In this document: positions 53,586 through 62,135 of the stretch, one piece after another
How the letters are laid out: every line of letters starts with the position of its first letter
Position numbering within the stretch: position 1 is the stretch's first letter
Source: Methylobacterium soli
Lineage (GTDB): Bacteria > Pseudomonadota > Alphaproteobacteria > Rhizobiales > Beijerinckiaceae
Direction: 5' to 3'
Assembly (NCBI RefSeq): GCF_008806385.1
Contig: NZ_VZZK01000010.1
Coordinates: 62,001 to 126,000 of the forward strand
Length of the DNA: 64,000 bases
Program-made: the position numbers and the translations under genes
Notes under the pieces: model-generated
Database searches by the model: none
What the model was told of the DNA's origin: nothing
Seen by the model: the letters and a program-made list of their open reading frames with translations, nothing else

Positions 53586-53846
53586 ATGCGCAACGCCCTC
53601 CTCGCCGCCTCCGCTCTCCTCGTGCTCGCCGCGGCCGGCGCCCCCGCATCCGCCGCGGAGGAGCCGATGAAGAAGGATCCGATGGCCAAGGAAACCATGT
53701 CCCACGACTCCATGAAGTCTGATTCCATGAAGTCCGATTCCATGAAGAAGGACGCCATGAAGCCCGATGCGATGAAGGGCGATTCCATGAAGTCCGACGC
53801 CATGAAGGGTGACGCGATGAAGAAGGACGAGATGGGCAAGCACTGA
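53586..53846 (+). CDS. pentapeptide MXKDX repeat protein, secreted
   Basis: An 86-residue protein with a signal peptide (LLAASALLVLAAAGAPASAAEE) and then about eleven five-residue repeats of the form M-K/S-x-D-S/A/P (MKKDP, MAKET, MSHDS, MKSDS, MKSDS, MKKDA, MKPDA, MKGDS, MKSDA, MKGDA, MKKDE). The DNA is a 15-bp tandem repeat. Met, Lys and Asp give a metal-binding-like, highly hydrophilic chain. Such proteins are commonly encoded beside ECF sigma/NrsF genes. The spacer to the sigma gene is 58 bases. Confidence 0.92.
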   Translation: MRNALLAASALLVLAAAGAPASAAEEPMKKDPMAKETMSHDSMKSDSMKSDSMKKDAMKPDAMKGDSMKSDAMKGDAMKKDEMGKH

Positions 53847-53904
53847 CGGCCGGTGCCCGGGCGGCCGCTCGAGCCGCCCCATCCGCCTCTCCCCGGAGCC
53901 CGCC

Positions 53905-54612
53905 ATGATCCTCGCCCCAGCCTTCGGACCCGCGACCCTCGGACCCGCCAGTTCCCTCGCGAAAACGCGAGCCGAACCGCGTTTCACCGACGCTCTGGCG
54001 GGCGTAAGAGGGGGCGCGGCACGGGGCGGCGACAGGGCGCGGACAGTGATCGAGGCGAGGCTCTCGGCCGCCATGGCGGCGGCGCAATCCGGGGATGCGG
54101 CGGCCTATCGCCTGCTCCTGCGGGAGTGTCTGCCCGTGATCGCCAGCATGGCGCGGGCGCAGGGGGTTCGGGGCGAGGCGGTGGACGACGTGGTGCAGGA
54201 GACGCTCCTGACGATCCACAAGGCGCGGGCCACCTACGATCCGGCCCGACCTTTCCTGCCGTGGCTGCGCGCCATCACCCAGCGCCGTGCCATCGACCGC
54301 CTGCGCCGTGCGGGCCGGCGCCTGCAGGAGGTGCACGACCCCTTCGCCTACGAGACCCACGCCGATGCCGCGCCCGGGCCCGGCGCGCGCCTCGAGGTTC
54401 GCGAGCGCGATGCGCGGCTCGCCGAGGCCGTGGCGGGCCTGCCCGAGGGTCAGCGCCAGGCCGTCGAGCAACTCGCCTTCCAGGAGCGCTCCCTCGACGA
54501 GGCCGCGGCGCTCACCGGGCGCAGCAAGGGCGCCCTCAAGGTCAACCTGCACCGGGCCCTCAAGGCTCTGCGTGCGACGCTGTCGGGCGAGAAGGGGGAT
54601 GGCGGTGTCTGA
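53905..54612 (+). CDS. ECF-family RNA polymerase sigma factor (SigF-like)
   Basis: A 235-residue ECF sigma factor. Region 2 is LRECLPVIASMARAQGVRGEAVDDVVQETLLTIHKARATYDPARPFLPWLRAITQRRAIDRLRRAGR, and region 4 is LPEGQRQAVEQLAFQERSLDEAAALTGRSKGALKVNLHRALKALRATL. The first 45 residues are not part of the fold, so GTG 54046 or a nearby codon is an alternative start. Its anti-sigma factor gene overlaps it at 54599. Expected -35/-10 boxes are GTAACC/CGAA and occur twice just upstream. The class is the NrsF-associated group that responds to metals or chromate in Caulobacter. Confidence 0.92.
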   Translation: MILAPAFGPATLGPASSLAKTRAEPRFTDALAGVRGGAARGGDRARTVIEARLSAAMAAAQSGDAAAYRLLLRECLPVIASMARAQGVRGEAVDDVVQETLLTIHKARATYDPARPFLPWLRAITQRRAIDRLRRAGRRLQEVHDPFAYETHADAAPGPGARLEVRERDARLAEAVAGLPEGQRQAVEQLAFQERSLDEAAALTGRSKGALKVNLHRALKALRATLSGEKGDGGV

Positions 54613-55288
54613 GTCGTACGGGCAAGATCGCGGCGGGAAGCACGATCATCTGGTCGAGAGCCTCGTCGGAGGCCTCGCGCCGGTGCGGCGCCTGCCGCCC
54701 CCGAGCCTGCGGGCCGTCGCGTGGTTCGCCGCCGCCCTCGGCCTCGGGATCCTCCTCATGCCGATGGCCGACATGGAGGGGATGCGCACGCGCATGAGCG
54801 TGCCCGACCTGCGGGTCGCCGCCCTCGCGGCCGTGCTGACCGCGGCGACGGCCGCCCTCGCGGCCTTCCAGATCAGCGTGCCCGGCCGCTCCCTGCGCTG
54901 GGTCCTGCTGCCGGTGGTGCCCGCGATCCTCTGGATCGGCGCGAGCGGCCTCGGTTGCCTGCGCGGCATCGTGGCGCCGACCACCGACATCCCCGGGCCC
55001 CGGGAGGTCGAGAGCTGCTTCGTCTTCCTGATCGGCGTGTCGCTGCCGCTCTCGGTGCTGCTCGTGGTGATGTTGCGCCGGGCCTGCCCGCTGCGCCCGA
55101 ACCTCACGGCGGCTCTGGGCGGCCTCGCGGCGGCGGCGGCGGCGGCCGCGCTCCTGGTGCCGTTTCACCCCCACGACACGACGGTGACCGACCTCCTGAT
55201 CCATATGCTCGCGGTCGGCGCCGTCATCGGCCTGAACAGCCTCGCGGGCGGGCGCCTGCTCACTGGCAAGGGCGCGCCGCCGCGTTAG
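54599..55288 (+). CDS. NrsF (DUF1109) anti-sigma factor, membrane protein
   Basis: A 229-residue protein with six membrane helices (starting about residue 38, AVAWFAAALGLGILLMPMA). It is the DUF1109/NrsF family, which holds an ECF sigma factor at the membrane and releases it on oxidative or metal stress through cysteines. Cys occur at 120 (GLGCLRG), 140 (ESCFVF) and 163 (RACPLRP). The N-terminal cytosolic part (SESYGQDRGGKHDHLVESLVGGLAPVRRLPPPS) is the sigma-binding segment. The ATG 54599 overlaps the sigma gene stop by 14 bases, so translation is coupled. A terminator hairpin follows at 55301. Confidence 0.92.
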   Translation: MAVSESYGQDRGGKHDHLVESLVGGLAPVRRLPPPSLRAVAWFAAALGLGILLMPMADMEGMRTRMSVPDLRVAALAAVLTAATAALAAFQISVPGRSLRWVLLPVVPAILWIGASGLGCLRGIVAPTTDIPGPREVESCFVFLIGVSLPLSVLLVVMLRRACPLRPNLTAALGGLAAAAAAAALLVPFHPHDTTVTDLLIHMLAVGAVIGLNSLAGGRLLTGKGAPPR

Positions 55289-55300
55289 AGCGCTCTGAGG

Positions 55301-55321
55301 CCGAACCGGAGACCGGTTCGG
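55301..55321. terminator. 9-bp perfect hairpin after nrsF
   Basis: CCGAACCGG at 55301-55309 is followed by AGA and CCGGTTCGG at 55313-55321. The stem carries the same GAACCGG arms as the repeats between parA and parB. It stands 12 bases past the nrsF stop and 97 bases before the stop of the convergent DUF892 gene, so it could terminate the sigma operon, although no T-run follows. Confidence 0.55.
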
Positions 55322-55417
55322 CGCCAGAGCGTGCGTCACATCAGAGGCCGGAAGCCGGCCCGGCTGGAGGCCGGCCCGATCCCGTCCTCACGGAACCGCG
55401 CCGGGTCGGCCGAGGGA

Positions 55418-55921
55418 TCAGGCGGCCTTGCGGTTGACGTTCGCCTCCGCCAGGTCCGTCAGGATCTTGTCCGTCGCCCGCTCCTCGTCGAGGGTCTGAC
55501 CGAGCAGGGTCGCGACGTTGTCGTGCCCGAGCTGCTTGGCATAGGCGATGATGGTGCCGTAGCGGGTGATCTCGTAATGCTCGACCGCCTGAGCGCCCGC
55601 GATCAGGGCCGCATCGAGCACCTTCTGGTCGCCGACATCGCTCATGATCTCCTTGGTCTCGGAAATGATGCCGTTGATCGCCGCGCACTCGACGCCCTTG
55701 GCGGGCTTGCCGAGCTGTTCGAAGGCTTGGTCGAGGCGCTTGATCTGGCCCTCGGTCTCGCGCAGGTGCTTCTCGAAGCTCTGTTTCAGCTGCGGCTCGC
55801 CGGCCTTGTCGATCATCTTCGGCAGCGCTTTGGTGATCTGCTGCTCGGCGTAATAGATGTCCTGCAGCATATGCGTGAACAGGTCATCCATCGTTTTGAT
55901 CGGTGTGGTGAAAAGGCCCAT
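55418..55921 (-). CDS. DUF892 (YciF-like) ferritin-superfamily stress protein
   Basis: A 167-residue four-helix-bundle protein. It starts MGLFTTPIKTMDDLFTHMLQDIYYAEQQITKALPKMI, the characteristic DUF892/YciF opening, and has paired Glu/His residues in LYYAEQQ-like, ESETEGQIKRL-like and AVEHYEITRYGTIIAYAKQLG that form a di-iron-like site. Such proteins are induced by general stress and may handle iron or damage. The start ATG at 55921 follows GGGAGAG. An EcfG-like box is at 55990-56014. It converges with nrsF. Confidence 0.9.
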   Translation of the reverse strand: MGLFTTPIKTMDDLFTHMLQDIYYAEQQITKALPKMIDKAGEPQLKQSFEKHLRETEGQIKRLDQAFEQLGKPAKGVECAAINGIISETKEIMSDVGDQKVLDAALIAGAQAVEHYEITRYGTIIAYAKQLGHDNVATLLGQTLDEERATDKILTDLAEANVNRKAA

Positions 55922-55989
55922 CTCTCCCTCCCTGTCTGTTTGAGCTTGACCGGGCCGCAGCGGGATCTGCGCCGGTTGCCTGCACGGGA

Positions 55990-56014
55990 AACCGGGGGAG
56001 GGTCGCGCGGTTCC
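55990..56014 (-). promoter_or_regulatory. Possible EcfG-type promoter of the DUF892 gene
   Basis: Read on the minus strand, GGAAC (56014-56010), a 16-base spacer and GGTT (55993-55990). It differs from the EcfG -10 CGTT at one base. The box is about 70 bases upstream of the DUF892 ATG. DUF892 genes are common members of the alphaproteobacterial general stress regulon. Confidence 0.5.
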
Positions 56015-56089
56015 TGTCCGCGACCGGGGCTGAGCTTGGCTTTGTCTGCGCGCGTCTGATCGTCGCTGCGCGTTCGGCCGCGTCCGGAT

Positions 56090-56584
56090 CTACGCCTTGC
56101 GCGCCCGCGGCGGCTCACCCGGCCATGCGACGATGCGCTCCGGCAACTCGTCCTCGGTGAATTCCTCCTCGTTGCCCGAGAGACGCCCGCGCACCGAGAT
56201 GCCGGCCTCGTGCACGCTCGCGGCTCGGCCCGAGACCAGAGGGTGCCAGTCGAACAGATCCTCGCCGTCGCGCACGAGACGATAGGCGCAGGTCGGGGGC
56301 AGCCAGGGGATCGTCCGCACGGCTTCGGGGGTCAGGCGCACGCAGTCGGGGACGCGCTTCTGGCGGTTGGCATAGTCGCGGCACCGGCAGCCGAGCCCGT
56401 CGAGCAGGGTGCAGCCGACATCGGTGTGGTGGACCTCGCCCGTATCCTCGTCCTCGAGCTTCAGCAGGCAGCAGCGCCCGCAGCCGTCGCACAGGCTCTC
56501 CCACTCGGACGGCGTCATCGCGTCGAGGGTCTTGGTGCGCCAGAACGGCTCGGATGCGGGGGCGCCCGTGCGGCGCCCCGCCAT
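56090..56584 (-). CDS. YcgN family cysteine-cluster protein (UPF0260)
   Basis: A 164-residue protein with a Cys cluster: [76 protein letters not shown]. The many Cys would bind iron or zinc. [25 protein letters not shown] matches the YcgN/UPF0260 block. Function of the family is unknown. I chose ATG 56584 because GGGAG stands six bases upstream; ATG 56596 is also possible. Confidence 0.88.
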   Translation of the reverse strand: MAGRRTGAPASEPFWRTKTLDAMTPSEWESLCDGCGRCCLLKLEDEDTGEVHHTDVGCTLLDGLGCRCRDYANRQKRVPDCVRLTPEAVRTIPWLPPTCAYRLVRDGEDLFDWHPLVSGRAASVHEAGISVRGRLSGNEEEFTEDELPERIVAWPGEPPRARKA

Positions 56585-56907
56585 GCGGTCTCCCATCGGG
56601 AGGGCCTCGTCGACAAGGAGTTGCGGATCGGCCCCCCTCTGCCGCAAGGCGGCCGGCGGAGCAAGCGGAGCCGGTCGCCCCGCCACCGGCGCGCCCCAAT
56701 CCGGCGTCAAGGTTAACACAACCTTGCCGAGGGGCGCCGGGGCGGAAGCGACCCTGGCGCGTTGTCTTGGGGGCAGGACCCGGGCCCGAACGGTTCCTGG
56801 GATGTCGCCGCGTTCGCGGCGGGTTAAGCCTCGCGGTCGGGCGCGGGGCTTGGTAGAGATGGGCCGGAGGGGCGCAGGCGGAAGGCCGCGGCCCGCCACA
56901 ACCCTGG
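56585..56907. other. Gene-free divergent region, about 320 bases
   Basis: The gap separates YcgN and the penicillin-binding protein. GTCAAGGTTAACACAACCTTGCC at about 56705 is an inverted repeat CAAGGTT-AACACA-ACCTTG, with arms 56707-56713 and 56720-56725 reading outward, that might bind a regulator. I see no promoter of good quality. Confidence 0.4.
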
Positions 56908-59205
56908 GTGCCCGAGGAACCGGATCAGATCGTGCGCCTGCCGAACCTCACCTCCCTCGCGACGCGGATCCGGCACGCGGCCCTCGCCTTCGATGCCTGG
57001 GTCAATGCGAGCCTGTACGATGGCGGCCGCTCCACGGGCGAGGCCTATGGGCGCTTCCAGGAGCGCATGAGCGCCCTGTCGGTGCGCGGCTGGAAGCGCG
57101 TCGTCCTCGATCTCACCAGCGAGGGCGTCACCATCGGCACAGGCGGCGCCATCCTGATGCTGGCGCTGGCGCAACCCGCCTTCAACCTGACGAGCGACAA
57201 CTGGCTGAAGCAGCAGGATCTCGCCGTCACCTTCCTCGACCGCTACGGCACGGAGGTCGGGCGCCGGGGCATCAAGCACGACGATTCGCTGAAGCTCGAC
57301 GACTTCCCCGACATCATGATCAAGGCGCTGGTCTCCACCGAGGACCGGCGCTTCTACGAGCATTGGGGCATCGACCCGATCGGGACCCTGCGGGCCGTGG
57401 TCTCGAACTCGCGGGGCGGCGGCAACACCCAGGGCGGCTCCTCGATCACGCAGCAGCTCGCCAAGAACCTGTTCCTCACGAACGAGCGCTCGCTGGAGCG
57501 CAAGGTCAACGAGGCCTTCCTGGCGCTCTGGCTCGAGAGCCACCTGACCAAGAACGAGATCCTGAAGCTCTATCTCGACCGCGCCTATATGGGCGGCGGC
57601 ACCTTCGGGGCCGTGGCGGCGGCCGATTACTATTTCGGCAAGCCCCTCCGGGATATCAGCCTCGCGGAGGCGGCCATGCTGGCCGGCCTGTTCAAGGCGC
57701 CGACGAAATACGCCCCCCACGTGAACCTGCCGGCGGCGCGCGCCCGCGCGGTGGACGTGCTGCACAACATGGTCGAGGCGGGCTTCGTCACGGAAGGCCA
57801 GATCCAGACGGCCCTGCGCAACCCGGCGACGCCGGTGACGCGCACCCGCGACATCACGGCCGATTACTACCTCGACTGGGCCTTCGGCGAGATCAAGGGC
57901 ATGGCGGATGCGGGCAAGCTCCGCAACGACCGGGTCCTCACCGTGAAGACGCCGCTGGATATCGGCATCCAGAAGAAGGCCGACGAGGTCGTCGAGGGCG
58001 TGCTGCGCAAGTTCGGCGACCAGTACGACGTCGACGAGGCCGCGATGGTGATCCTCGATCCGGACGGCGCGCTGCGGGCCATGGTGGGCGGTGCCGATTA
58101 CGGCGAGAGCCAGTTCAACCGCGCCACCGACGCGCTGCGCCAGCCCGGCTCCTCGTTCAAGCCCTACGTCTACGCGGCGGCGCTCGCCTCCGGGCAGTTC
58201 CGGCCGGACACGACCGTGGTCGATTCCCCCGTCTGCATCGGCAATTGGTGCCCGCAGAACTACGGGCGCTCCTTCTCGGGCCGCCAGCCCATGTGGCTCG
58301 CGGTGGCGAAGTCGATCAACACGATTCCCATCAAGGTCTCGATCGCGCTCGGCAAGGCCATGGGCATCAGCCACGAGGCGCGGGCCGCCAAGGCCGGGCG
58401 CGCCAAGATCATCGAGACGGCCCATGCCATGGGCATCACCACGCCGCTCACCGATTCGGTGTCGCTGCCGATCGGCTCGGCCGAGGTGAACGTGATCGAC
58501 CAGGCCGCGGCCTACGCGGTCTTCGCCAACGGCGGCAAGCGGGCCAAGCCCTATGCCGCCATGGAGGTGAAGAACTCCGCCGGCGAGGTGATCTACCGCC
58601 ACGACGACGAGAAGCCCGAGCAGGTGCTCTCGACCCAGGTCGTCGCCGACATGAACTTCATGCTGAACAAGGTGGTGGAGGAGGGCACCGGCAAGCGGGC
58701 CCAGCTCGAGGGCATCAAGGTCGCGGGCAAGTCCGGCACCACGAACGCCTACCGGGACGCGTGGTTCGTGGCCTATACGGGCAATTACGTGGGGGCCGTC
58801 TGGTACGGCAACGACGACCACACCTCGACGAACAAGATGACCGGCGGATCGCTGCCCGCCATGACCTGGCACGACGTGATGGAGACCGCCCACCAGGGCA
58901 TCGAACTGAAGCCGATGCCCGGCCTCAAGGACGGCAACCGCCCGGCCGTGCAGGCGAGCAGCGCGGCGGGCGCCCCCGTCAACGCGGCGGCGAGCGCGGC
59001 GGGTAAGATCTCGCGGCGTTCCTTCGAGGTCATCGGCAGCCTGAACGGGCTGTTCCGCACCGTCGAGCCGGCCACCGCCGCCAACGCGCCGAAGCCGGGC
59101 CCCAAGCCCGCGGCGAGCGTGGTCAAGCCGGCGGCCAGCAACGCGCCGACCGGCACCGTTGCCGAGGGCAGCCGCTCCGTCGGCGGCCGCATCGGGATTC
59201 CGTGA
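56908..59205 (+). CDS. penicillin-binding protein 1A (bifunctional transglycosylase/transpeptidase)
   Basis: A 765-residue class A PBP that polymerises and cross-links peptidoglycan. An N-terminal membrane anchor lies at about residues 73-92. The GT51 domain has [35 protein letters not shown], and [14 protein letters not shown]. The transpeptidase has SXXK in [15 protein letters not shown] in VAKSINTIP and KSGTT in [16 protein letters not shown]. The C-terminal 90 residues are Ala/Pro-rich and unordered. Start GTG 56908 gives [21 protein letters not shown]. Two secreted DUF1214/DUF1254 genes follow. Confidence 0.95.
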   Translation: MPEEPDQIVRLPNLTSLATRIRHAALAFDAWVNASLYDGGRSTGEAYGRFQERMSALSVRGWKRVVLDLTSEGVTIGTGGAILMLALAQPAFNLTSDNWLKQQDLAVTFLDRYGTEVGRRGIKHDDSLKLDDFPDIMIKALVSTEDRRFYEHWGIDPIGTLRAVVSNSRGGGNTQGGSSITQQLAKNLFLTNERSLERKVNEAFLALWLESHLTKNEILKLYLDRAYMGGGTFGAVAAADYYFGKPLRDISLAEAAMLAGLFKAPTKYAPHVNLPAARARAVDVLHNMVEAGFVTEGQIQTALRNPATPVTRTRDITADYYLDWAFGEIKGMADAGKLRNDRVLTVKTPLDIGIQKKADEVVEGVLRKFGDQYDVDEAAMVILDPDGALRAMVGGADYGESQFNRATDALRQPGSSFKPYVYAAALASGQFRPDTTVVDSPVCIGNWCPQNYGRSFSGRQPMWLAVAKSINTIPIKVSIALGKAMGISHEARAAKAGRAKIIETAHAMGITTPLTDSVSLPIGSAEVNVIDQAAAYAVFANGGKRAKPYAAMEVKNSAGEVIYRHDDEKPEQVLSTQVVADMNFMLNKVVEEGTGKRAQLEGIKVAGKSGTTNAYRDAWFVAYTGNYVGAVWYGNDDHTSTNKMTGGSLPAMTWHDVMETAHQGIELKPMPGLKDGNRPAVQASSAAGAPVNAAASAAGKISRRSFEVIGSLNGLFRTVEPATAANAPKPGPKPAASVVKPAASNAPTGTVAEGSRSVGGRIGIP

Positions 59206-59218
59206 GGCGCTGCGGGCT

Positions 59219-59947
59219 GTGGCAAACGTGAGCGAGACCTTGGGGCGGCTCTGGGCGCCGCGCGCCCGGGCGCCGGAGGGGCCAGGCCCCGGAGCCGCCG
59301 GACCCGCGGGCGGCGCGATCGGCCGGTCGGTCGGCGCATCGGTCGGCCGGTTCCTGCACAAAACCTCGCAGGTCGGCCTCGTCCTCTACGCTCTGGCGCT
59401 CGGGGCCGTGCTCGGCCTCGCCAGCGCCGATTGGGCGACGCGGGGCGGCTATCCCTTCGGCGGCGTCGCCATCGGCGCCTGGACGGCCTGGCCGCGCACC
59501 GGCTCCCTCGGGGCCGACCCCTATGCCCGCGCGGTCAACGCGCGCCGGGGCGAGATCCCCCTGGCGGTGGGCGAGGGCATGCTGGTCACGGCCGCGACCG
59601 ACGATGCCGGCGAGACGCTGGACGCCACCTGCACCTACCGGCTCGCCGGAATCACCCCGCCGGCCCGCGCCTGGACCCTGACGATCGCGGGCCGCGGCGC
59701 CCGCGACCCCGCCCGCCCGCCGATGCGCGAGGGCTTCACCTCGACCGAGATCCTGCGCGAGCGGGACGGCCGCTTCGTCATCATGGTCGGCCCCGAGGTC
59801 GAGCCCGGCAACTGGCTGCCGAGCCCGCGCGCGAGCGGCCCGGTGCGGCTGGCGCTGCGCCTCTACGACACCCCCGTGGCCGCGAGCACCGGCTCCCTCG
59901 ACCGCGATTCGCTGCCCGCCATCACGCGCCTCGGGTGCCGCCGATGA
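59219..59947 (+). CDS. DUF1214 domain-containing membrane-anchored protein
   Basis: A 242-residue protein with one membrane segment (GLVLYALALGAVLGLASAD, about residues 53-71) and a periplasmic DUF1214 domain: GGYPFGGVAIGAWTAWPRTGSLGADPYARAVNARRGEIPLAVGEGM, then CTYRLAGITPPARAWTLTI, GFTSTEILRERDGRFVIMVGPEVEPGNWLPSP and LALRLYDTPVA. GTG 59219 follows GAGG, with GTG 59228 as an alternative; the frame is open earlier, overlapping the PBP gene. It overlaps the DUF1254 gene by four bases, so the two work together. Confidence 0.9.
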   Translation: MANVSETLGRLWAPRARAPEGPGPGAAGPAGGAIGRSVGASVGRFLHKTSQVGLVLYALALGAVLGLASADWATRGGYPFGGVAIGAWTAWPRTGSLGADPYARAVNARRGEIPLAVGEGMLVTAATDDAGETLDATCTYRLAGITPPARAWTLTIAGRGARDPARPPMREGFTSTEILRERDGRFVIMVGPEVEPGNWLPSPRASGPVRLALRLYDTPVAASTGSLDRDSLPAITRLGCRR

Positions 59948-60540
59948 GGCTCCGCTTCCTCTTCGCGACCCTGTGCGGGCTGGTTCTCGCCGGCCTCGTC
60001 CACATCGTCACCGTGCTGGCGATCCCGGCGCTCTCGGAATCCGACGCGCTCACCCGCTCGGGCACCAGCGAGAGCCTCGACCACCCGCAGCGCATCTACA
60101 CGCTCTCGACCGGCGACAACCCGGCCCCGGCCGAGGCCTGGCTGCCGATTCCCGATCCCTCCGTGGCGGTGGGCGTCTGCGCCTACAATCTCGATGACGG
60201 GCCGATGCGGGTCTCGGCCCGCACCGGGCCCCAGATGCTGTCCCTGGCGGTGCATGGGCGCCGGGGCGCCTTCTACGCCGTCACCGACCAGGCGGCCGTG
60301 CGCGGCGCCCTCGACCTCGTGATCCTGACCCGGGCCCAGTACGACGAGGCGCTCGCCAATGACGACGAGAACGAGCCGAGCCGCGATGTCCGCATCATCG
60401 CGCCCGAGCGCCAGGGCTACGTGGTGGTGCGGGTGATCGCCGCCCTGCCGAGCCAGCGTCCCGCCGCCAACGACGCCGTCCAGGCGGTCTCCTGCACCAT
60501 CGACAGCCCGAACGAGGACGCGGCCAAGCCCAACGGCTGA
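59944..60540 (+). CDS. DUF1254 domain-containing secreted protein
   Basis: A 198-residue protein with an N-terminal membrane or signal segment (LFATLCGLVLAGLVHIVTVLAIPAL) and a DUF1254-like domain: DHPQRIYTLSTGDNPAPAEAWLPIPDPSVAVGVCAYNLDDGPMRVSARTG. The ATG 59944 overlaps the preceding stop as ATGA. DUF1254 and DUF1214 are usually two parts of one protein or neighbours; here they are separate and translationally coupled. The last 17 bases of the gene (AAGCCCAACGGCTGAGC) are duplicated directly at 60543-60559. Confidence 0.85.
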   Translation: MRLRFLFATLCGLVLAGLVHIVTVLAIPALSESDALTRSGTSESLDHPQRIYTLSTGDNPAPAEAWLPIPDPSVAVGVCAYNLDDGPMRVSARTGPQMLSLAVHGRRGAFYAVTDQAAVRGALDLVILTRAQYDEALANDDENEPSRDVRIIAPERQGYVVVRVIAALPSQRPAANDAVQAVSCTIDSPNEDAAKPNG

Positions 60541-60567
60541 GCAAGCCCAACGGCTGAGCGCGCCCGG

Positions 60568-61410
60568 TCAATCCTTGGTGACGCGGGGCCCCTCGGCCGG
60601 GACCAGCACCGTCACGGGCGCCTCGATCCCGGACAGGCCGCAGCGCAGGGCCGCGTCGGGGGGCAACAGGGGTTCGAGGAGGGCGCGGCGGCCGTCGAGC
60701 CCCGTGAGAACGCGCTCGACGCCGACCGCCTCCGGACCCGGCACCTCGATGACGAGATGCTCCAGGGCGTAGCGGTAGCGCGCCAGCCGCTCGCCCATCT
60801 CCAGGCGGACCCAGGCGATCAGGCAGCGGTTCTCGGCCACCCGCATGGCGGCGTTGCGCACGTCGAAATCGTCCAGGACCTTGACGAAGGGGAGGCTGCG
60901 CAGGCGCAGGGCGTCGGCATCGTTCACCCGCGCCGCCACCGCGGCGAAACCCGGGATCAGGCGCCCATCCGCGGTCGCGTCGTTCGAGAGGCGGCGGTAG
61001 CGCGAGACCGGCGAGCGGAAGCTCTCCGAGATCAGGGTGTCGTGGTAGGCCGCGATATCCGGCACGCGCCAGGCCGGCGGCAGCACGCGGGTGCGCGTCA
61101 GGTTGGCGAGCACGTCCAGGAAGGCGTCGTGGCCCGCGGCCGGCATCAGGAAGCGCCAGGCGCGGTCGCGCAGGGTGCGTTCCTCGTCGGTGAGGGGAAA
61201 TTGGGAGGACGGCTCGCCGCGCTCGCGGGCCGCGAGGGCGCCGGTGGTCGCCACGAGGCTGTTCCAGGCGCCCGCCTTCGGCCGGCCGAAATCGCCCTCC
61301 TGGGCGCAGGAGCCGAGCAGGACCAGGAAGCCGAGGCCGGCGAGCCTGCGCGGCATCGCCGCAGGCGCGCGGCGCGAGGGTTCGGCGGAACGGGAGCGGG
61401 TCGGTCTCAT
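60568..61410 (-). CDS. lipoprotein of unknown function
   Basis: A 280-residue protein with a lipobox: a hydrophobic stretch LAGLGFLVLLGSC followed by AQEGDF. The first ATG (61410) gives a long charged n-region; the ATG at 61356 gives a more usual signal of about 16 residues before the Cys, so that start is likely. The mature part is helical with Arg/Glu clusters (SVSRYRRLSNDATADGRLIPGFAAVAARVNDADALRLRSLPFVKVLDDFDVRNAAMRVAENRCLIAWVRLEMGERLARYRYALEHLVIEVPG). I recognise no domain. It converges with the DUF1254 gene. Confidence 0.75.
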   Translation of the reverse strand: MRPTRSRSAEPSRRAPAAMPRRLAGLGFLVLLGSCAQEGDFGRPKAGAWNSLVATTGALAARERGEPSSQFPLTDEERTLRDRAWRFLMPAAGHDAFLDVLANLTRTRVLPPAWRVPDIAAYHDTLISESFRSPVSRYRRLSNDATADGRLIPGFAAVAARVNDADALRLRSLPFVKVLDDFDVRNAAMRVAENRCLIAWVRLEMGERLARYRYALEHLVIEVPGPEAVGVERVLTGLDGRRALLEPLLPPDAALRCGLSGIEAPVTVLVPAEGPRVTKD

Positions 61411-61477
61411 GACGGCCGGACGGGTCCTCCGATCGGCAGCCGGCCGCCCGACGGTCGCGGCGACGCGGCGCGGGTGG

Positions 61478-61690
61478 TCAGGAGCGGCGGCGGCGCGGGG
61501 CGGCCGGGACGGCCTCCGGCTCGGCCATGCGCTCGTAGCGCACGCCGAGGAACAGCAGGATCTCGCCGCGGGGCTCGTCCGCGGCCGGGCCCTCGCGCCG
61601 GGGGCGCTGGGCGCCCGGAAAGGCCAGGATGGTTCCGGTGGTCCGTGGCGGTCTGGCCTCGCTCGGCGCGGTCTCTTGGGTTCTGGTCAT
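61478..61690 (-). CDS. small conserved hypothetical protein
   Basis: A 70-residue protein with two short similar blocks, GTILAFPGAQRP and GEILLFLGVRYERM, set in basic, disordered sequence. The good Shine-Dalgarno (CCAGGAAAC six bases before the ATG) supports translation. It lies 67 bases upstream of the lipoprotein gene on the same strand. No function can be read from the sequence. Confidence 0.65.
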   Translation of the reverse strand: MTRTQETAPSEARPPRTTGTILAFPGAQRPRREGPAADEPRGEILLFLGVRYERMAEPEAVPAAPRRRRS

Positions 61691-61869
61691 GGCAGGTTTC
61701 CTGGCGGTGTCCCCGGCTTCGGGGCCGGGATGAGGCCGGCGCGTCTCGTTCGCCGCTCGGCTCCATCGACAAGGGCGTAAGCCGACATCAGCACGGCATG
61801 GTTAACGGAGGGTTTCCGGCTGTCCGTCCGGCCTTGCGGCGGGTTCAACCGCCGGTCGAGATATCGATT

Positions 61870-61980
61870 GGGGAGCAATCGGGGCGGGCTGGCGTGCGCC
61901 TTGCATCACCCCAGAAGCCCATGGCGGGCGTTTCCTCCCTTGCACTCGGCCCCGTTCGCCCGGCGAACGGGGCCCTTTTG
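61870..61980 (+). ncRNA. Candidate trans-acting small RNA with a TTTCCTCCCTT loop (alpha-r14/suhB-like)
   Basis: An orphan strong terminator at 61948-61980 is preceded by GTTTCCTCCCTTGCACTCGG (about 61930-61949), a CCUCC anti-Shine-Dalgarno segment immediately before the terminator, which is the layout of the suhB/alpha-r14 small RNA family as I remember it. No coding sequence ends at the terminator. A weak promoter (TTGCGG 61834-61839 and AGATAT near 61859) would start the RNA near 61870. A small hairpin (GCCCATGGCGGGC) occurs at about 61917-61929. Length would be about 110 nt. Boundaries are estimates. Confidence 0.5.
61948..61980 (+). terminator. Strong Rho-independent terminator
   Basis: GGCCCCGTTCGCC at 61948-61960 pairs perfectly with GGCGAACGGGGCC at 61962-61974 (the innermost pairs opened to form the loop) and is followed by CTTTTGTTTC. 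It is oriented for the plus strand, but no plus-strand gene lies within 1.4 kb upstream. Confidence 0.9.
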
Positions 61981-62135
61981 TTTCGGGAGGCCCGGTTCCC
62001 GGACTGGCGCCGTTTCGCAACAGGCTTGGATTCGTGACAGGCCCGAGCGGAACCGCAACGGGCGACGACGCTTGCCTAGCCACCGGCATCCTCGATATGC
62101 CGTCTCTCTCATCCGACACTGAAGGACACAGCTGG

